Shown here in pieces: positions 10,892 through 18,648 of a stretch of 64,000 bases of DNA (positions are counted from its first letter, which is position 1; the number at the start of each line of letters is the position of its first letter). This DNA comes from DASUPK01 sp963736685 (GTDB taxonomy: Bacteria; Actinomycetota; Thermoleophilia; Solirubrobacterales; 70-9). A model generated the notes under the pieces. It saw only the letters and a list, made by a program, of their open reading frames with translations. It was not told the origin of the DNA and did no database searches. The translations under genes were made by a program, and so were the position numbers. The DNA lies in NCBI GenBank assembly GCA_963736685.1, contig CAVTPZ010000018.1:124001-188000 (forward strand), in the 5' to 3' direction.

Positions 10892-11681
10892 ATGCGATCG
10901 GGCCTGGCCGTCATCGCCGCGGCAACGGTGTTCCTCACGCAAGCCGCGTCGGGAGCTCCGGCCTCGCCAGATGCGGTCAGCTCCTGGACGCCCGACGTAG
11001 GCGCCGCCCGCGGCTACGCCAACCACCGGCGCGGGCGGATCGCGTTCGACGTCATCGACGCCCAGGGCACCGAGCGCGGCCTCCATCCCACCCGGACCTT
11101 CCCGATGGCGAGCACCTTCAAGGTCATGCTGCTGGCCGCATATCTGCGCCGCCCATCGGTCGCTCATCGCCGGCTGCACCATGCCGATCGCCGGTTGCTC
11201 GTGCCGATGATCCGGCGCTCGGACAGCAACGCCGCAACGCGCGTTCGCGAATGGAATCGATGCAGCCGGCGCGCCGAGCGCAGGCTGCGCCCGGCGCGCC
11301 GGCATGCATCGCTTCCACTACGACCCCGTCTGGGGCCTCAGCCGCACGAGTCCCCGCGACCAGGCGCGGTTCATGGATCACCTCGATCGCTTCGTGCCCG
11401 CGCGGCACCGCGCCTTCGCCCGCCACCAGCTCGCCCACATCGTTCCGAGCCAGCGATGGGGAATCGGGCGCCTGCATCTGCCCGGATGGCATCTTTACTT
11501 CAAGGGTGGCTGGGGCAGCGGGTCCGGTGCGGTCGATCACCAGATCGCATTCCTGGAGTCGGGTCAGTCGCGGATCTCCCTGGCGATCTTCACCCAGTCG
11601 GACGGCAGTCACCGCTACGGGAAGCGGACCCTGCGCGGCATCGCCGCTCGGCTCCTGCGCGATCTGCCGCCCGGTCAATAG
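10892..11681 (+). CDS. Class A beta-lactamase-like serine hydrolase, one frameshift
   Basis: Secreted: residues 1-22 form a signal peptide. The catalytic tetrad motif S-T-F-K (SxxK) follows about 75 residues in, S-D-S-N (SxN) about 40 residues later, then a one-base shift near 11245. The second frame gives G-M-x-x-F and the third box K-G-G-W-G-S-G. The KTG box is therefore K-G-G, seen in penicillin-binding and lactamase-like proteins of this group. The total is about 263 aa, normal for class A. TAGGCT at 10879-10884 lies seven bases before ATG. Whether it hydrolyses beta-lactams is not shown. Confidence 0.72.
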
Positions 11682-11690
11682 GCTGCCGTC

Positions 11691-12752
11691 ATCGACTTCC
11701 AGGTCAAAAAGGACGACCTGCAGGAAACACGCTTCGCCGAGGCGGAGACACCTGAGCTCGACGATGGCCAGGCGCTGCTCGGCGTGGACAGCTTCGGCCT
11801 CACCACCAACAACATCACCTATGCGGTGATGGGCGAGACGATGAGCTACTGGAACTTCTTCCCGGCCGAGGACGGCTGGGCGCACATGCCGGTCTGGGGA
11901 TACGCGGACGTCGTCGATTCCAAGGCCGAGGGCGTGCCCGAGGGGACGCGCGTCTACGGGTACCTGCCGCCCGCCAGCCACCTCGTCGTCCGGCCTGACC
12001 GGGCCAGCAGCACCGACTTCGTCGACGTCTCGCCGCACCGCGTGGACCTGCCGGCGGCCTACAACCGCTACCTGCGCACCGACGGCAACGACATGTACGA
12101 GAAGGAGAACGAGGACTACGAGATCCTGCTCTGGCCCCTCTATTTCACCTCGTTCCTGATCGACGACTTCCTCGACGACGAGGACATGTTCGGCGCCAAG
12201 ATTGCGGTGCTCTCCTCGGCCTCGAGCCGCACCACCTCCGCCCTCGCCCATCTGCTGGACAAGCGCGACGGGATCGAGGTCGTCGGCCTGACCTCGCCGG
12301 GCAACGTCGAGTTCACCGAGTCACTCGGCGTCTATGACCGAGTCGTCCCCTACGAGGAGCTCGATTCGATCGAGGCCGAGCCCGCCGTCTACGTGGACGT
12401 CGCCGGCGACGCGAAGGTCCGCGGCGCGGTCCACGGCCACTGGGGCGATCAGCTGAAGCACAGCGCCGCCGTCGGGATCACCCACAAGGAGGATCTCGGC
12501 GGCTCCGGCGAGCTCGCCGGCCCCGAGCCGACCTTCTTCTTCGCCCCGACCCGCCTCAAGAAGCGCTCCGAGGACTGGGGCCCGGAGGGGATGAACAAGC
12601 GCCTCGCGGATGCCTGGCGCCCCTACGTCGAGTGGGCACGCGGCTGGCTGCGAGTCGAGCACGGCTCCGGGCCGGAGGACGTCGAGCGGATCTACCGAGA
12701 GCTGCTCGACGGCAAGTCCGACCCGGCGGTCGGGCACGTGCTCGCGCCCTGA
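11691..12752 (+). CDS. DUF2855 family protein
   Basis: About 353 aa, a distant relative of the medium-chain dehydrogenase/quinone reductase fold. The block D-S-F-G-L-T-T-N-N-I-T-Y-A-V is characteristic of DUF2855, and a nucleotide-binding-like A-V-L-S-S-A-S-S-R-T lies near residue 180. No catalytic role is established for the family. The conserved N-terminus I-D-F-Q-V-K-K-D-D-L begins at an ATC (11691), not at a standard start; the first standard codon is GTG 11784, which would remove 31 conserved residues. TAGGCT (11679-11684) sits six bases before the ATC and overlaps the beta-lactamase stop. Confidence 0.78.
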   Translation: MDFQVKKDDLQETRFAEAETPELDDGQALLGVDSFGLTTNNITYAVMGETMSYWNFFPAEDGWAHMPVWGYADVVDSKAEGVPEGTRVYGYLPPASHLVVRPDRASSTDFVDVSPHRVDLPAAYNRYLRTDGNDMYEKENEDYEILLWPLYFTSFLIDDFLDDEDMFGAKIAVLSSASSRTTSALAHLLDKRDGIEVVGLTSPGNVEFTESLGVYDRVVPYEELDSIEAEPAVYVDVAGDAKVRGAVHGHWGDQLKHSAAVGITHKEDLGGSGELAGPEPTFFFAPTRLKKRSEDWGPEGMNKRLADAWRPYVEWARGWLRVEHGSGPEDVERIYRELLDGKSDPAVGHVLAP

Positions 12753-12800
12753 TCCTCCCTGTTCGTCCAGCCCACGGCCCGGGGATCTACTCTCGAGATC

Positions 12801-13379
12801 GTGCGGGTTCTCATCTTCGTCGCGCTCGCCGCCGCGGTCGTCGGCTGCGGCTCTTCGTCGGGTGGGGGAACGACCGCGGCGTCCACTCCGCCTCCGCCGG
12901 TCCCGCCGGCGACACCAGCGGCGGCCACCGCACATCACCACCTGCAACCACCCTGCTCGCGGCGAGCTCGGGCGGTGCTGGCGAGGGCAGCTTCGGTCGA
13001 CCCGAGCGGCGTGGCCGGTTCCCCGTTCAAGGCCTCGAACGAGGCGGCGGGGTGCCGCCTGCACGCCGGAGACCTGGCGGCGGTGGTCATGCTGGACAGC
13101 GCCCCCCAGCCCTACTTCAGGATGGAACGCGAGCAGGTCGAGTTCTGGCAGAACACCGAGTGGTCCCATAAGGCCGCCCACGCCGCGCCGGCGCCGGTGA
13201 CGAGCCTGGGGCTCGGCGGCTACTGGTTCCCGCTGCAGAGCCGCATGTTGACCACCGACGGCGTGCGGCTGGACACGATCAAGGTGGTCTGGCCCGCCGG
13301 GGGGGCTGCACGCAAGCCCCTCGCCGTCAGGCTCGCGCACGTCTACCTCGGGCCGCCGGTCAAGCCAGCCGGGTACTAG
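12801..13379 (+). CDS. Secreted lipoprotein of unknown function
   Basis: 192 aa, GTG start. A signal peptide with lipobox V-V-G-C places Cys16 as the lipidation site, so the protein should be anchored outside the membrane. Residues 17-50 are a Gly/Thr/Pro linker. The folded part contains two Cys (about 52 and 85) that could form a disulfide. TACTCT at 12788-12793, seven bases before GTG, supports leaderless expression. I do not recognise the family. Confidence 0.65.
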   Translation: MRVLIFVALAAAVVGCGSSSGGGTTAASTPPPPVPPATPAAATAHHHLQPPCSRRARAVLARAASVDPSGVAGSPFKASNEAAGCRLHAGDLAAVVMLDSAPQPYFRMEREQVEFWQNTEWSHKAAHAAPAPVTSLGLGGYWFPLQSRMLTTDGVRLDTIKVVWPAGGAARKPLAVRLAHVYLGPPVKPAGY

Positions 13380-13415
13380 CCAGCGGCAAGCAGCGTCGCT
13401 GAGAGCGAGGTCGCC

Positions 13416-13772
13416 CTAGTCCAGGTCGTCGATCTCCCCCTGGAATTGAGCCATCCCGCGGGCGAGGCCTTCGCCGATCGCAGCGGTGACGACACCCTGG
13501 GACTCGACGATTTGGTCGGCCCGAATGATGCGGCGTTGGAACTCCTCGTCGGTCTGTAGCGCGGCAATCTGCTCCTCGCTGCCGCGCAGCAGGGCGAAGC
13601 CTTGGAGGTCGCCGCCGTGGGGCGTCATGATCGCGACCTCGAAGTCCTCGATCGTGCCGTCGCCCTGGAGCCCTCCCCAGTACTCGACGCTCTCGTTGAA
13701 TACCTGGAGGGCGCGCTTCTCGCGTCCGCGCACCACCTGACCCCACCCGATGAACAGTGCGGCATCAGCCAT
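13416..13772 (-). CDS. Conserved hypothetical, ferredoxin-like alpha/beta barrel candidate
   Basis: 118 aa, soluble. It opens with A-L-F-I-G-W-G and has an internal A-I-M-T-P-H-G-G-D-L-Q-G-F-A-L-L-R-G segment. This could be a dimeric alpha-beta barrel such as NIPSNAP-like proteins, but that is a guess from strand-helix order. A strong AAAGGAG lies eight bases before ATG, so it is translated by the usual route, unlike the SnoaL genes downstream. It precedes the SnoaL array in the same direction after a 111 bp gap (reading right to left the array comes first). Confidence 0.6.
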   Translation of the reverse strand: MADAALFIGWGQVVRGREKRALQVFNESVEYWGGLQGDGTIEDFEVAIMTPHGGDLQGFALLRGSEEQIAALQTDEEFQRRIIRADQIVESQGVVTAAIGEGLARGMAQFQGEIDDLD

Positions 13773-13883
13773 TTGGGCACTCCTTTAATCGGCCTGCCTT
13801 TGGGTCTAGTTCCGACCCTACTCCGCGCCGCCCCACGCGGCAAGTCCAACAGGACTGGGAGTGTCAGTAGTCCAAAGGAGGCG

Positions 13884-14324
13884 CTACTCCGACAGCCCGG
13901 CGGCTTCGAGGGCCTGTTCGAGGGTGTCGTACTGATCAAGCCGGGTGATCAGACTGTCCTGAAGCTCGAAGGAGAGGACGAGTTCCATCTCGACCCGCAG
14001 CCCGCTCGCGCTTCCAACGCCCGACGCCTTCATGGGGACCAGGACGCGCTCGCCAGCCTCGACGTAATCGAGCCACTTTATGCGGTATTCGCTGAACGGC
14101 TCGAACCATTCCCTGAAGTATCGGATCAGACCGTCCCAGCCCTTGTAAAAGCTGCTTGGACCGGACCCAATACCCGACTCCAGCGTCCTCAGCTCGATGT
14201 CGGGCGAGTAGTCCCGCTCCAAGATCTCGCGGATCGCTTCGCCTTCCCAATCGATACCGGTGATTTCCGCATCATCAAACGGTTCGAGCAGCGCCTTGAT
14301 CTTCTCGACGTTCTCCTGCGACAT
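13884..14324 (-). CDS. SnoaL/NTF2-like array unit 1
   Basis: 146 aa cone-shaped alpha+beta fold (SnoaL-like). N-terminus M-S-Q-E-N-V-E, C-terminus A-L-E-A-A-G-L-S-E. The core Y-K-G-W-D-G-L-I-R-Y-F-R-E-W matches the usual Y-x-G-x-[ED]-G-[VI]-x-x-F motif. It is the last gene of a five-gene chain, and its ATG is three bases (GCG) from the upstream stop. The first 30 residues include an extra F-D-D-A-E insertion not in its siblings. Ligand or reaction unknown; the fold includes isomerases, cyclases and non-enzymatic modules. Confidence 0.85.
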   Translation of the reverse strand: MSQENVEKIKALLEPFDDAEITGIDWEGEAIREILERDYSPDIELRTLESGIGSGPSSFYKGWDGLIRYFREWFEPFSEYRIKWLDYVEAGERVLVPMKASGVGSASGLRVEMELVLSFELQDSLITRLDQYDTLEQALEAAGLSE

Positions 14325-14327
14325 CGC

Positions 14328-14738
14328 CTACTCCGAAAGGCCGGCAGATTCGAGGGCCGCGTCGACCTCGTCCCTGCCAAAGCCGAGAATTTCGGTTCGC
14401 ACGATCTTCCCGCTGCGGATCTTGTACGAGACAAGGGAACGGTCCTCAAGGCGAGCATCGCTCCCGGGCATTCGACGAGAGACACGTCCCAAGGCGATCA
14501 CCTCTTCGCCGCGATCGTAGATCCGGTCGATTTCCCAACGGCCGTCCGTCAACAGGTCCCATTGCGTTCGAATCACCGCGGTAACTTCGTCCCTGCCACG
14601 CCTCGTGCCCGGCTCGATAGCAGTCGGGTTATTGACGTATTCGCCTTCGGGATCGCTGAAGGCGATCAGGTCATCGATATCCCGGCGGTTCCAGGCATCG
14701 ATCGCTCGACGCACGATCTCGATGTTCTCCTCCGACAT
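14328..14738 (-). CDS. SnoaL/NTF2-like array unit 2
   Basis: 136 aa. Starts M-S-E-E-N-I-E-I-V-R-R-A, ends A-L-E-S-A-G-L-S-E. Core G-R-D-E-V-T-A-V-I-R-T-Q-W and a final pair of strands V-S-Y-K-I-R-S-G-K-I-V. Separated by GCG from the genes on both sides, with no room for a separate promoter or Shine-Dalgarno, so translation probably depends on ribosomes arriving from unit 3. Function unknown. Confidence 0.85.
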   Translation of the reverse strand: MSEENIEIVRRAIDAWNRRDIDDLIAFSDPEGEYVNNPTAIEPGTRRGRDEVTAVIRTQWDLLTDGRWEIDRIYDRGEEVIALGRVSRRMPGSDARLEDRSLVSYKIRSGKIVRTEILGFGRDEVDAALESAGLSE

Positions 14739-14741
14739 CGC

Positions 14742-15152
14742 CTACTCCGACAGTCCGGCGGCTTCGAGGGCCTCGGCGTGGCTGAGGAAATCCTCGGTCC
14801 GGAGGATCTTCCCGTCTCGGAAGGTGACGAGCTGCGCGAATTCCTGGCTGAGCTCGATACCAGACGTGCGGCCGCTTGCGTCGAGATGGCCGAGGAGCAG
14901 AACCGACTCGCCGAGGTCGCGAATCTCCTGAATCTGAGACATGAAACCTCCCCACGCCTGGCTGCGATATTCGCTCCAGGCCTGTCGCACGCCGTCGTGA
15001 CCCCGATAGGTGCTTGCTCTGCCCTCCAAGGCTTGCTCAAGGGCGGTATGCCACTCGACCTCGGGATCAGCCTCGGCCAGGAAGGCGTCCAGATTGTCGG
15101 CGTTCCAGGCCTGATGGGCTCGCTGGAGCGTGTCCACGTTCTCCTGCGACAT
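14742..15152 (-). CDS. SnoaL/NTF2-like array unit 3
   Basis: 136 aa. Starts M-S-Q-E-N-V-D-T, ends E-A-L-E-A-A-G-L-S-E. The middle has E-W-H-T-A, Y-R-G-H-D-G-V-R-Q-A-W and V-T-F-R-D-G-K-I, the standard helix-strand order. The His in W-H-T and the Asp in G-H-D-G line the pocket in homologous folds, but no catalytic residue can be assigned. Same three-base junctions as its neighbours. Confidence 0.85.
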   Translation of the reverse strand: MSQENVDTLQRAHQAWNADNLDAFLAEADPEVEWHTALEQALEGRASTYRGHDGVRQAWSEYRSQAWGGFMSQIQEIRDLGESVLLLGHLDASGRTSGIELSQEFAQLVTFRDGKILRTEDFLSHAEALEAAGLSE

Positions 15153-15155
15153 CGC

Positions 15156-15545
15156 CTACTCCCTCAGCCCGGCGGCTTCGAGGGCACGCCGATGGTCTGC
15201 GTAGATGCGCCATCGAACACAACGGTCGTCGGCAAAGCGCATGACCCATGTGAACCGCTGCGCGATTGGGACCCCGCTCGCAGAACCCTGTCCAGATTGC
15301 TGGACGACGAGCATGATCACCTCGCCCAGGTCTCGTGTCTCCTCGATCTCAAGGTGAAGACCGCCGATCGCTTGGGCGAATCCTTGGAGAAAGTCACGCA
15401 GCTCGTCCCGGGTGTTATAGGCGCCGATCTCATCCTCGAACTCGACCTCCGGGTGGAAGACGGAATCGAAGTCAGGACCCAGTTCGCCGGTCCTGTTCGC
15501 ATGCTCGATGATGCGACTTACCCGCTCGACGTTCTCCCGCGACAT
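15156..15545 (-). CDS. SnoaL/NTF2-like array unit 4
   Basis: 129 aa, the shortest complete unit of the chain. Starts M-S-R-E-N-V-E-R and ends A-L-E-A-A-G-L-R-E, with Arg replacing the usual Ser. It contains E-V-E-F-E-D-E-I and T-R-D-E-L-R-D-F-L-Q-G-F. Joined to unit 5 by stop-GCG-ATG. The body shares little with unit 3 beyond the fold, while the last 30 bases are almost identical in DNA. Confidence 0.84.
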   Translation of the reverse strand: MSRENVERVSRIIEHANRTGELGPDFDSVFHPEVEFEDEIGAYNTRDELRDFLQGFAQAIGGLHLEIEETRDLGEVIMLVVQQSGQGSASGVPIAQRFTWVMRFADDRCVRWRIYADHRRALEAAGLRE

Positions 15546-15548
15546 CGC

Positions 15549-15977
15549 CTACTCCGAGAGCCCGGCGGCTTCGAGGGCCTCGGCTTTGGTCTTGAGCACC
15601 TCGCATCGCGTGACCTTTCCATCGCGAAAGGTGAAGACATGCACGAACGAGAACTCCACTGGGATACCGGTGTGTCGGGCCTGCCCGCCAAAGCGATAAG
15701 GCACCACCAGACATTCGCCGATCTCGATGAACTCCAGCGGTTCCATCCGCAGCTCGGTGAAAGCCTCCATCTGGTTAGCCGCGAATCGCAGAATTGCGTC
15801 CCATCCGCGGTGGGGGCGAGCCTTGCTGTCTGGGAGCACCCCGGCTGGCAGGAAGACGGCCTCCGGATCCCAGAATTCCTCAAGGATCGGAAGGAGGTCG
15901 CTGGCGTCGCCGCTGCGATAGGCGGCGTTGAATGCTGCGTAGCCTCGCTTGGCGTTCTCGATGTCCTGCTCCGACAT
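15549..15977 (-). CDS. SnoaL/NTF2-like array unit 5 (first gene of the chain)
   Basis: 142 aa, starting M-S-E-Q-D-I-E-N-A-K-R-G-Y and ending E-A-L-E-A-A-G-L-S-E. A longer open frame runs upstream to 16274, but the start at 15977 is chosen because it aligns with all siblings and because the conserved leader (GATACT at 15987-15992) lies nine bases upstream. The body has H-R-G-W-D-A-I-L-R-F and F-T-F-R-D-G-K-V. As the first gene it probably sets expression for units 4 to 1. Confidence 0.84.
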   Translation of the reverse strand: MSEQDIENAKRGYAAFNAAYRSGDASDLLPILEEFWDPEAVFLPAGVLPDSKARPHRGWDAILRFAANQMEAFTELRMEPLEFIEIGECLVVPYRFGGQARHTGIPVEFSFVHVFTFRDGKVTRCEVLKTKAEALEAAGLSE

Positions 15978-16025
15978 CGCCCACGCAGTATCTCGCGGAA
16001 GGGTGCTGCTTTTCGTCCAAAGCGG
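15978..16025 (-). promoter_or_regulatory. SnoaL leader: GATACT promoter plus type B hairpin
   Basis: Read on the minus strand: hairpin GCTTT-N6-AAAGC (16008-16023, loop GGACGA), then a short spacer, then GCGAGATACT with GATACT at 15987-15992, then GCGTGGGCG and ATG. With the -10 box nine bases from the start codon, the message would be leaderless or nearly so. The same block recurs at 18129, 18601, 20253 and 23167. Confidence 0.6.
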
Positions 16026-16132
16026 CGGTTTGACTGACGCTGCCGCAGCCAGTGAGAGCTTCGCTTCCACACGGGGGCAGGCATCCCCGCTGCTCACGGA
16101 CCCACTGTTCTCCCATGAAAAGGAGCGCGCCT

Positions 16133-16669
16133 TTAACCGATCACAGCGAGGTAGTAGGCGGCAGTCACCGACGCTCCCGTGTGGTCCCTGAACTCGACGA
16201 CGATGTGGTTTGTGTCGTCGAGGGCTGGGGTGGCTGGGCAATCCACTCCCCCCGGATTTGAGAGCCCTCCGCAAAGCTGCGCATCGGGCATCCGGTCCCC
16301 CGTGCTCGGAGTCACGATGATCGCCTTTGCCACCTGACTGGAGCCGAAGTTGAGGAAGTCGCAGGGGCAGCCTGCGGTCGGGGCCGCTTTGTGAAAATCG
16401 TTGACGATGCCGCCCGACTGGGCGGTGATGTTGCCCGAACTGTCAACAATTGCCCACCGGACCCTCCGCTGGTACGAGCCCGGCCCTTGACCACCGAGCT
16501 TGGCTGAATCCCCAACCGAAAGCCCTGGGGCCCGGTTGGAGATGATGTGGTTGACCTTCTTCTTGTTGAGGACGCCGCCCGCCAGAGCGGTCCCGGCGAG
16601 AGCAGCGATCACCGCGATGACGCTGACGATCAGAGACGGCGAAGGGGGACGGAACTTGAAGCCTCTCAT
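16133..16669 (-). CDS. Secreted or membrane-anchored hypothetical, P-S-P-S-L family
   Basis: 178 aa. Residues 8-32 form a hydrophobic signal-anchor after R-P-P-S-P-S-L-I. Then K-K-K-V-N and R-A-P-G-L-S-V, followed by a beta-rich extracellular part with several Cys (C-P-C and later C-G-G, C-P-A). It shares this layout, including the A-P-G-L-S-V block and an N-x-I-x-A-Q-S-G-G-I strand, with the gene at 23826. AAGGAGAA precedes ATG by four bases. Function unknown. Confidence 0.7.
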   Translation of the reverse strand: MRGFKFRPPSPSLIVSVIAVIAALAGTALAGGVLNKKKVNHIISNRAPGLSVGDSAKLGGQGPGSYQRRVRWAIVDSSGNITAQSGGIVNDFHKAAPTAGCPCDFLNFGSSQVAKAIIVTPSTGDRMPDAQLCGGLSNPGGVDCPATPALDDTNHIVVEFRDHTGASVTAAYYLAVIG

Positions 16670-17104
16670 GCTTCTCCTTTTCTGGCTTGGAGCGCGCCGC
16701 TCGAAAGCCTCTCCCTGAACTGCCGGGGCGCTCGTGTAATTCAGCCGGACGGTAGTTCAACACCACCATCACCGCTTTGCTTCGTCGAGGTCCATCGCTC
16801 CCGCATCGCGCGAGAAGCGAGCCCAAGTCGAAAGCGCTCCTTTCCATGCAAAGCGGCACTTCTGTGGCCCCGCGGAGCCGCGCCTCCAATGCGCGAAGAG
16901 GAGGAGCGAGACCGTCGCTTCCCATGCATGGCGGCTGTCCGTCCCTAGGCATCACATGGCCTGACCTCAGGCGCCGCGCGTTGTCGCTGGAAATCTCAGG
17001 GGTGGGCGCAGATCTGCGGCCGGGGCCCCTGGCCGGATTCGTCCCTGCAAATCCGGGTAACGGGGGATAACAACGGTTCGCATGGATGCGGAAGGAGGGT
17101 CCGA
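16670..17104. other. 435 bp intergenic region with degraded hairpin repeats
   Basis: No convincing gene. It holds a degenerate type A hairpin (16840-16856, around TTTCCATGCAAAG), a weaker copy near 16911-16935 and a type-B-like CCGCTTTGCTTCGTCGAGG near 16773. It separates the minus-strand secreted protein from the plus-strand basic-protein pair. CGGGGGATAAC at about 17060 matches the bases at the very start of the window before the transporter gene and may be a promoter element. Confidence 0.5.
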
Positions 17105-17680
17105 ATGGCCCAGAGTGGTACAGGCACTAAACCAAGATCGAGTACGTCCAAGTCCCGCTCCACTAACGGAAGGCGATCGAGCAGTAGGCCACGTTCCTCG
17201 AACGGCCGGGCGCGCTCCAGCGGAACACGCTCGCGTTCGAGCTCCAGCGGAACACGCTCGCGTTCGACACAGGCCCGCTCGAACTCAGCGGGCAGTGCCC
17301 CGGCGAAGGTGAAACACGTTGCCTCGAAGGGAATCGAGGCAGTCGAGAGCGGCGCCCAGAGCGGCGGCCGCACCGTCGCGAAGACCGCCGGGAAAGTGAA
17401 ATGGCCGGCAATGGCTGGCGGCGCGGCCTTGGCGGGACTCGTGGGCGGAGTGGTTCTCGGGACCAAGCGTTCATCAGGCAAGCTGAGCGGAGTGCGGCCC
17501 CAAGTCGGCGGCGGCACCGGCAAGAACCTGGCGACGGCCGGGGAGAACCTCGGACGGTTCAGCGAGAACGTCGGCCAGTTCGCTTCCGAGATGCGAAAGA
17601 CGCGGGAAGCGATCGAGAGCGGATCCAAGCACAGCTCGCCCATCGAGGTGGCGCTGCGCGCCCTGACCGCCCGGCGCTGA
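17105..17680 (+). CDS. Ser/Arg-rich basic protein with central hydrophobic segment
   Basis: 191 aa. Residues 8-60 are almost only Ser, Arg, Thr, Gly and Asn, a disordered, highly basic tail that could bind nucleic acid or acidic polymer. A helical linker follows, then a Gly/Ala-rich hydrophobic segment (about 102-122) that may insert in the membrane, then a helical C-terminus. AGGAGG lies seven bases before ATG. The tail contains a perfect 27-base duplication. It lies just before a second Lys-rich basic protein. No family recognised. Confidence 0.65.
   Translation: MAQSGTGTKPRSSTSKSRSTNGRRSSSRPRSSNGRARSSGTRSRSSSSGTRSRSTQARSNSAGSAPAKVKHVASKGIEAVESGAQSGGRTVAKTAGKVKWPAMAGGAALAGLVGGVVLGTKRSSGKLSGVRPQVGGGTGKNLATAGENLGRFSENVGQFASEMRKTREAIESGSKHSSPIEVALRALTARR
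17214..17267 (+). repeat. Perfect 27-bp tandem duplication inside the Ser/Arg-rich gene
   Basis: Two exact copies (17214-17240 and 17241-17267), each encoding nine residues of the S-S-G-T-R-S-R-S type in frame. The lack of any mismatch suggests recent slippage or length polymorphism of the disordered tail. Confidence 0.85.
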
Positions 17681-17766
17681 TGCACCCGCACGCTCCGGCC
17701 TAAGTGTTGGCGGGAGAGCGCCTGCGGGTAGATGCAGGGACACGAGCGAGGAAAGGAAGCCGTCGA

Positions 17767-18066
17767 ATGGCGAAGACGAAGGCCGATAAGAAGCTCTACG
17801 CAAGGCTCAGGGATAGCGGGATTCGAAAGAAGGTTGCCAAGCGGGTCACCGAGGCAATCCCGGCCAAGGGCCAGAAGAAGCCCGCGAAGGCGCATAGCGT
17901 CGCGGACGAGCTGACGGCAGCCGCAAACTCGATTAGAGATCGGGCAGGCGGTGGTTCTCGCAAGCGATCAAAGGCCGCCAAGAAGGCCGCCCGGACTCGC
18001 AAGGCAAACGTCTCGAAGCGGCGCAACTCAGCGAAGAAGGGGGCTAGGAACCGCGCGAAGGCCTAG
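17767..18066 (+). CDS. Lys/Ala-rich basic protein, histone H1-like tail
   Basis: 99 aa. Residues 1-35 form a folded-looking start (K-L-Y-A-R-L-R-D-S-G-I-R-K-K-V-A-K-R-V-T), and residues 60-99 are a Lys/Arg/Ala tail (K-R-S-K-A-A-K-K-A-A) as in histone H1-like bacterial proteins. A nucleoid role is inference. ATG 17767 is chosen because AGGAAAGGAAG precedes it. The stop overlaps, tail to tail, the stop of a SnoaL fragment through CTAG. Confidence 0.65.
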   Translation: MAKTKADKKLYARLRDSGIRKKVAKRVTEAIPAKGQKKPAKAHSVADELTAAANSIRDRAGGGSRKRSKAAKKAARTRKANVSKRRNSAKKGARNRAKA

Positions 18067-18128
18067 CAGGCGCCACGCGCCCATCCTTCGTAGACGCGGC
18101 GCACGATCTCCAAGTTCTCCTCCGACAT
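18063..18128 (-). pseudogene. SnoaL N-terminal fragment (21 codons)
   Basis: Only the first 21 residues remain: M-S-E-E-N-L-E-I-V-R-R-V-Y-E-G-W and five more, then TAG. The full leader with GATACT at 18138-18143 is kept upstream. The break falls exactly at the 3' end of the Lys/Ala-rich gene, suggesting that the 16.1-18.06 kb block displaced the rest of the unit. Confidence 0.75.
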
Positions 18129-18202
18129 CGCCCACGCAGTATCTCGCGCAAAACCCCTGCTTTCCATGCAAAGCAGTACCGCTGCTCCTCGTCCAAAGCA
18201 GC
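18129..18202 (-). repeat. Full leader unit: GATACT promoter, type A and type B hairpins
   Basis: Reading right to left: type B stem GCTGCT/AGCAGC (18181-18202), type A hairpin CTGCTTT-N6-AAAGCAG (18157-18176, perfect seven-base stem), then GCGAGATACT (GATACT at 18138-18143), a nine-base spacer and the ATG of the fragment. It starts directly at the stop codon of the upstream unit at 18202. This is the most complete copy of the inter-unit element. Confidence 0.7.
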
Positions 18203-18600
18203 TACTCCGACAGCCCGGTGGCTTCGAGGGCCTCCTCCCAAGTCATGAATATCCGCCCACGCTGAAGCCTGCCGGCCGCGACCTCGAATACCTGCGTGGC
18301 TTCGACGGGAACGTCAACGCCGCTTTCGGCCCCATGGGCGGTCGCCTGGATCCGCACCACCACTGTCTCATCCCGCGCTCTCACATCGACGATCGTCACC
18401 TTCAGGTGGCCGATAACGCTGGTCTGATCCTTCAAATAGGCAGCGACGGCATCCCTGCCCCGCACCACTCGAGGGTCGGGAAAGTTTGGGGGATCGTGGA
18501 ACTCGTAGTCCTCAGCCCAGAACCGCTTGGCGGACTCCGCGCCGCCCTGATTCCAGGCTTCGAACGCCCGCCGCACGACCTCCACGTTCTCCTCCGACAT
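18202..18600 (-). CDS. SnoaL/NTF2-like array unit 7
   Basis: 132 aa. Starts M-S-E-E-N-V-E-V-V-R-R-A-F-E-A-W-N, ends A-L-E-A-T-G-L-S-E. The body (D-Y-E-F-H-D-P-P, G-R-D-A-V-A-A-Y-L, G-R-L-Q-R-G) is closest in layout to SnoaL-like nuclear-transport-factor-2 family proteins used as small ligand-binding or isomerase folds. Preceded by a leader with one type B hairpin. Followed by the longer leader of the next, truncated unit. Confidence 0.85.
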   Translation of the reverse strand: MSEENVEVVRRAFEAWNQGGAESAKRFWAEDYEFHDPPNFPDPRVVRGRDAVAAYLKDQTSVIGHLKVTIVDVRARDETVVVRIQATAHGAESGVDVPVEATQVFEVAAGRLQRGRIFMTWEEALEATGLSE

Positions 18601-18648
18601 CGCCCACGCAGTATCTCGCGGAAGGGTGCTGCTTTTCGTCCAAAGCGG
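18601..18648 (-). promoter_or_regulatory. SnoaL leader with type B hairpin
   Basis: Lies exactly between the stop of the fragment at 18649 and ATG 18600. GATACT occupies 18610-18615 and the hairpin GCTTT-N6-AAAGC occupies 18631-18646. It matches the leader at 15978-16025 almost base for base over about 45 bases. Confidence 0.62.

Noticed and set aside
13884..15977. Repeated 30-45 base junctions as a CRISPR array
   Set aside because: The intervals between repeats are about 400 bases and encode full SnoaL-like proteins, and the repeats are coding ends of genes. No cas genes are present.
17214..17267. 27-bp tandem copies as a CRISPR or iteron site
   Set aside because: Only two copies with no spacer, in frame, encoding Ser/Arg-rich residues inside a gene.
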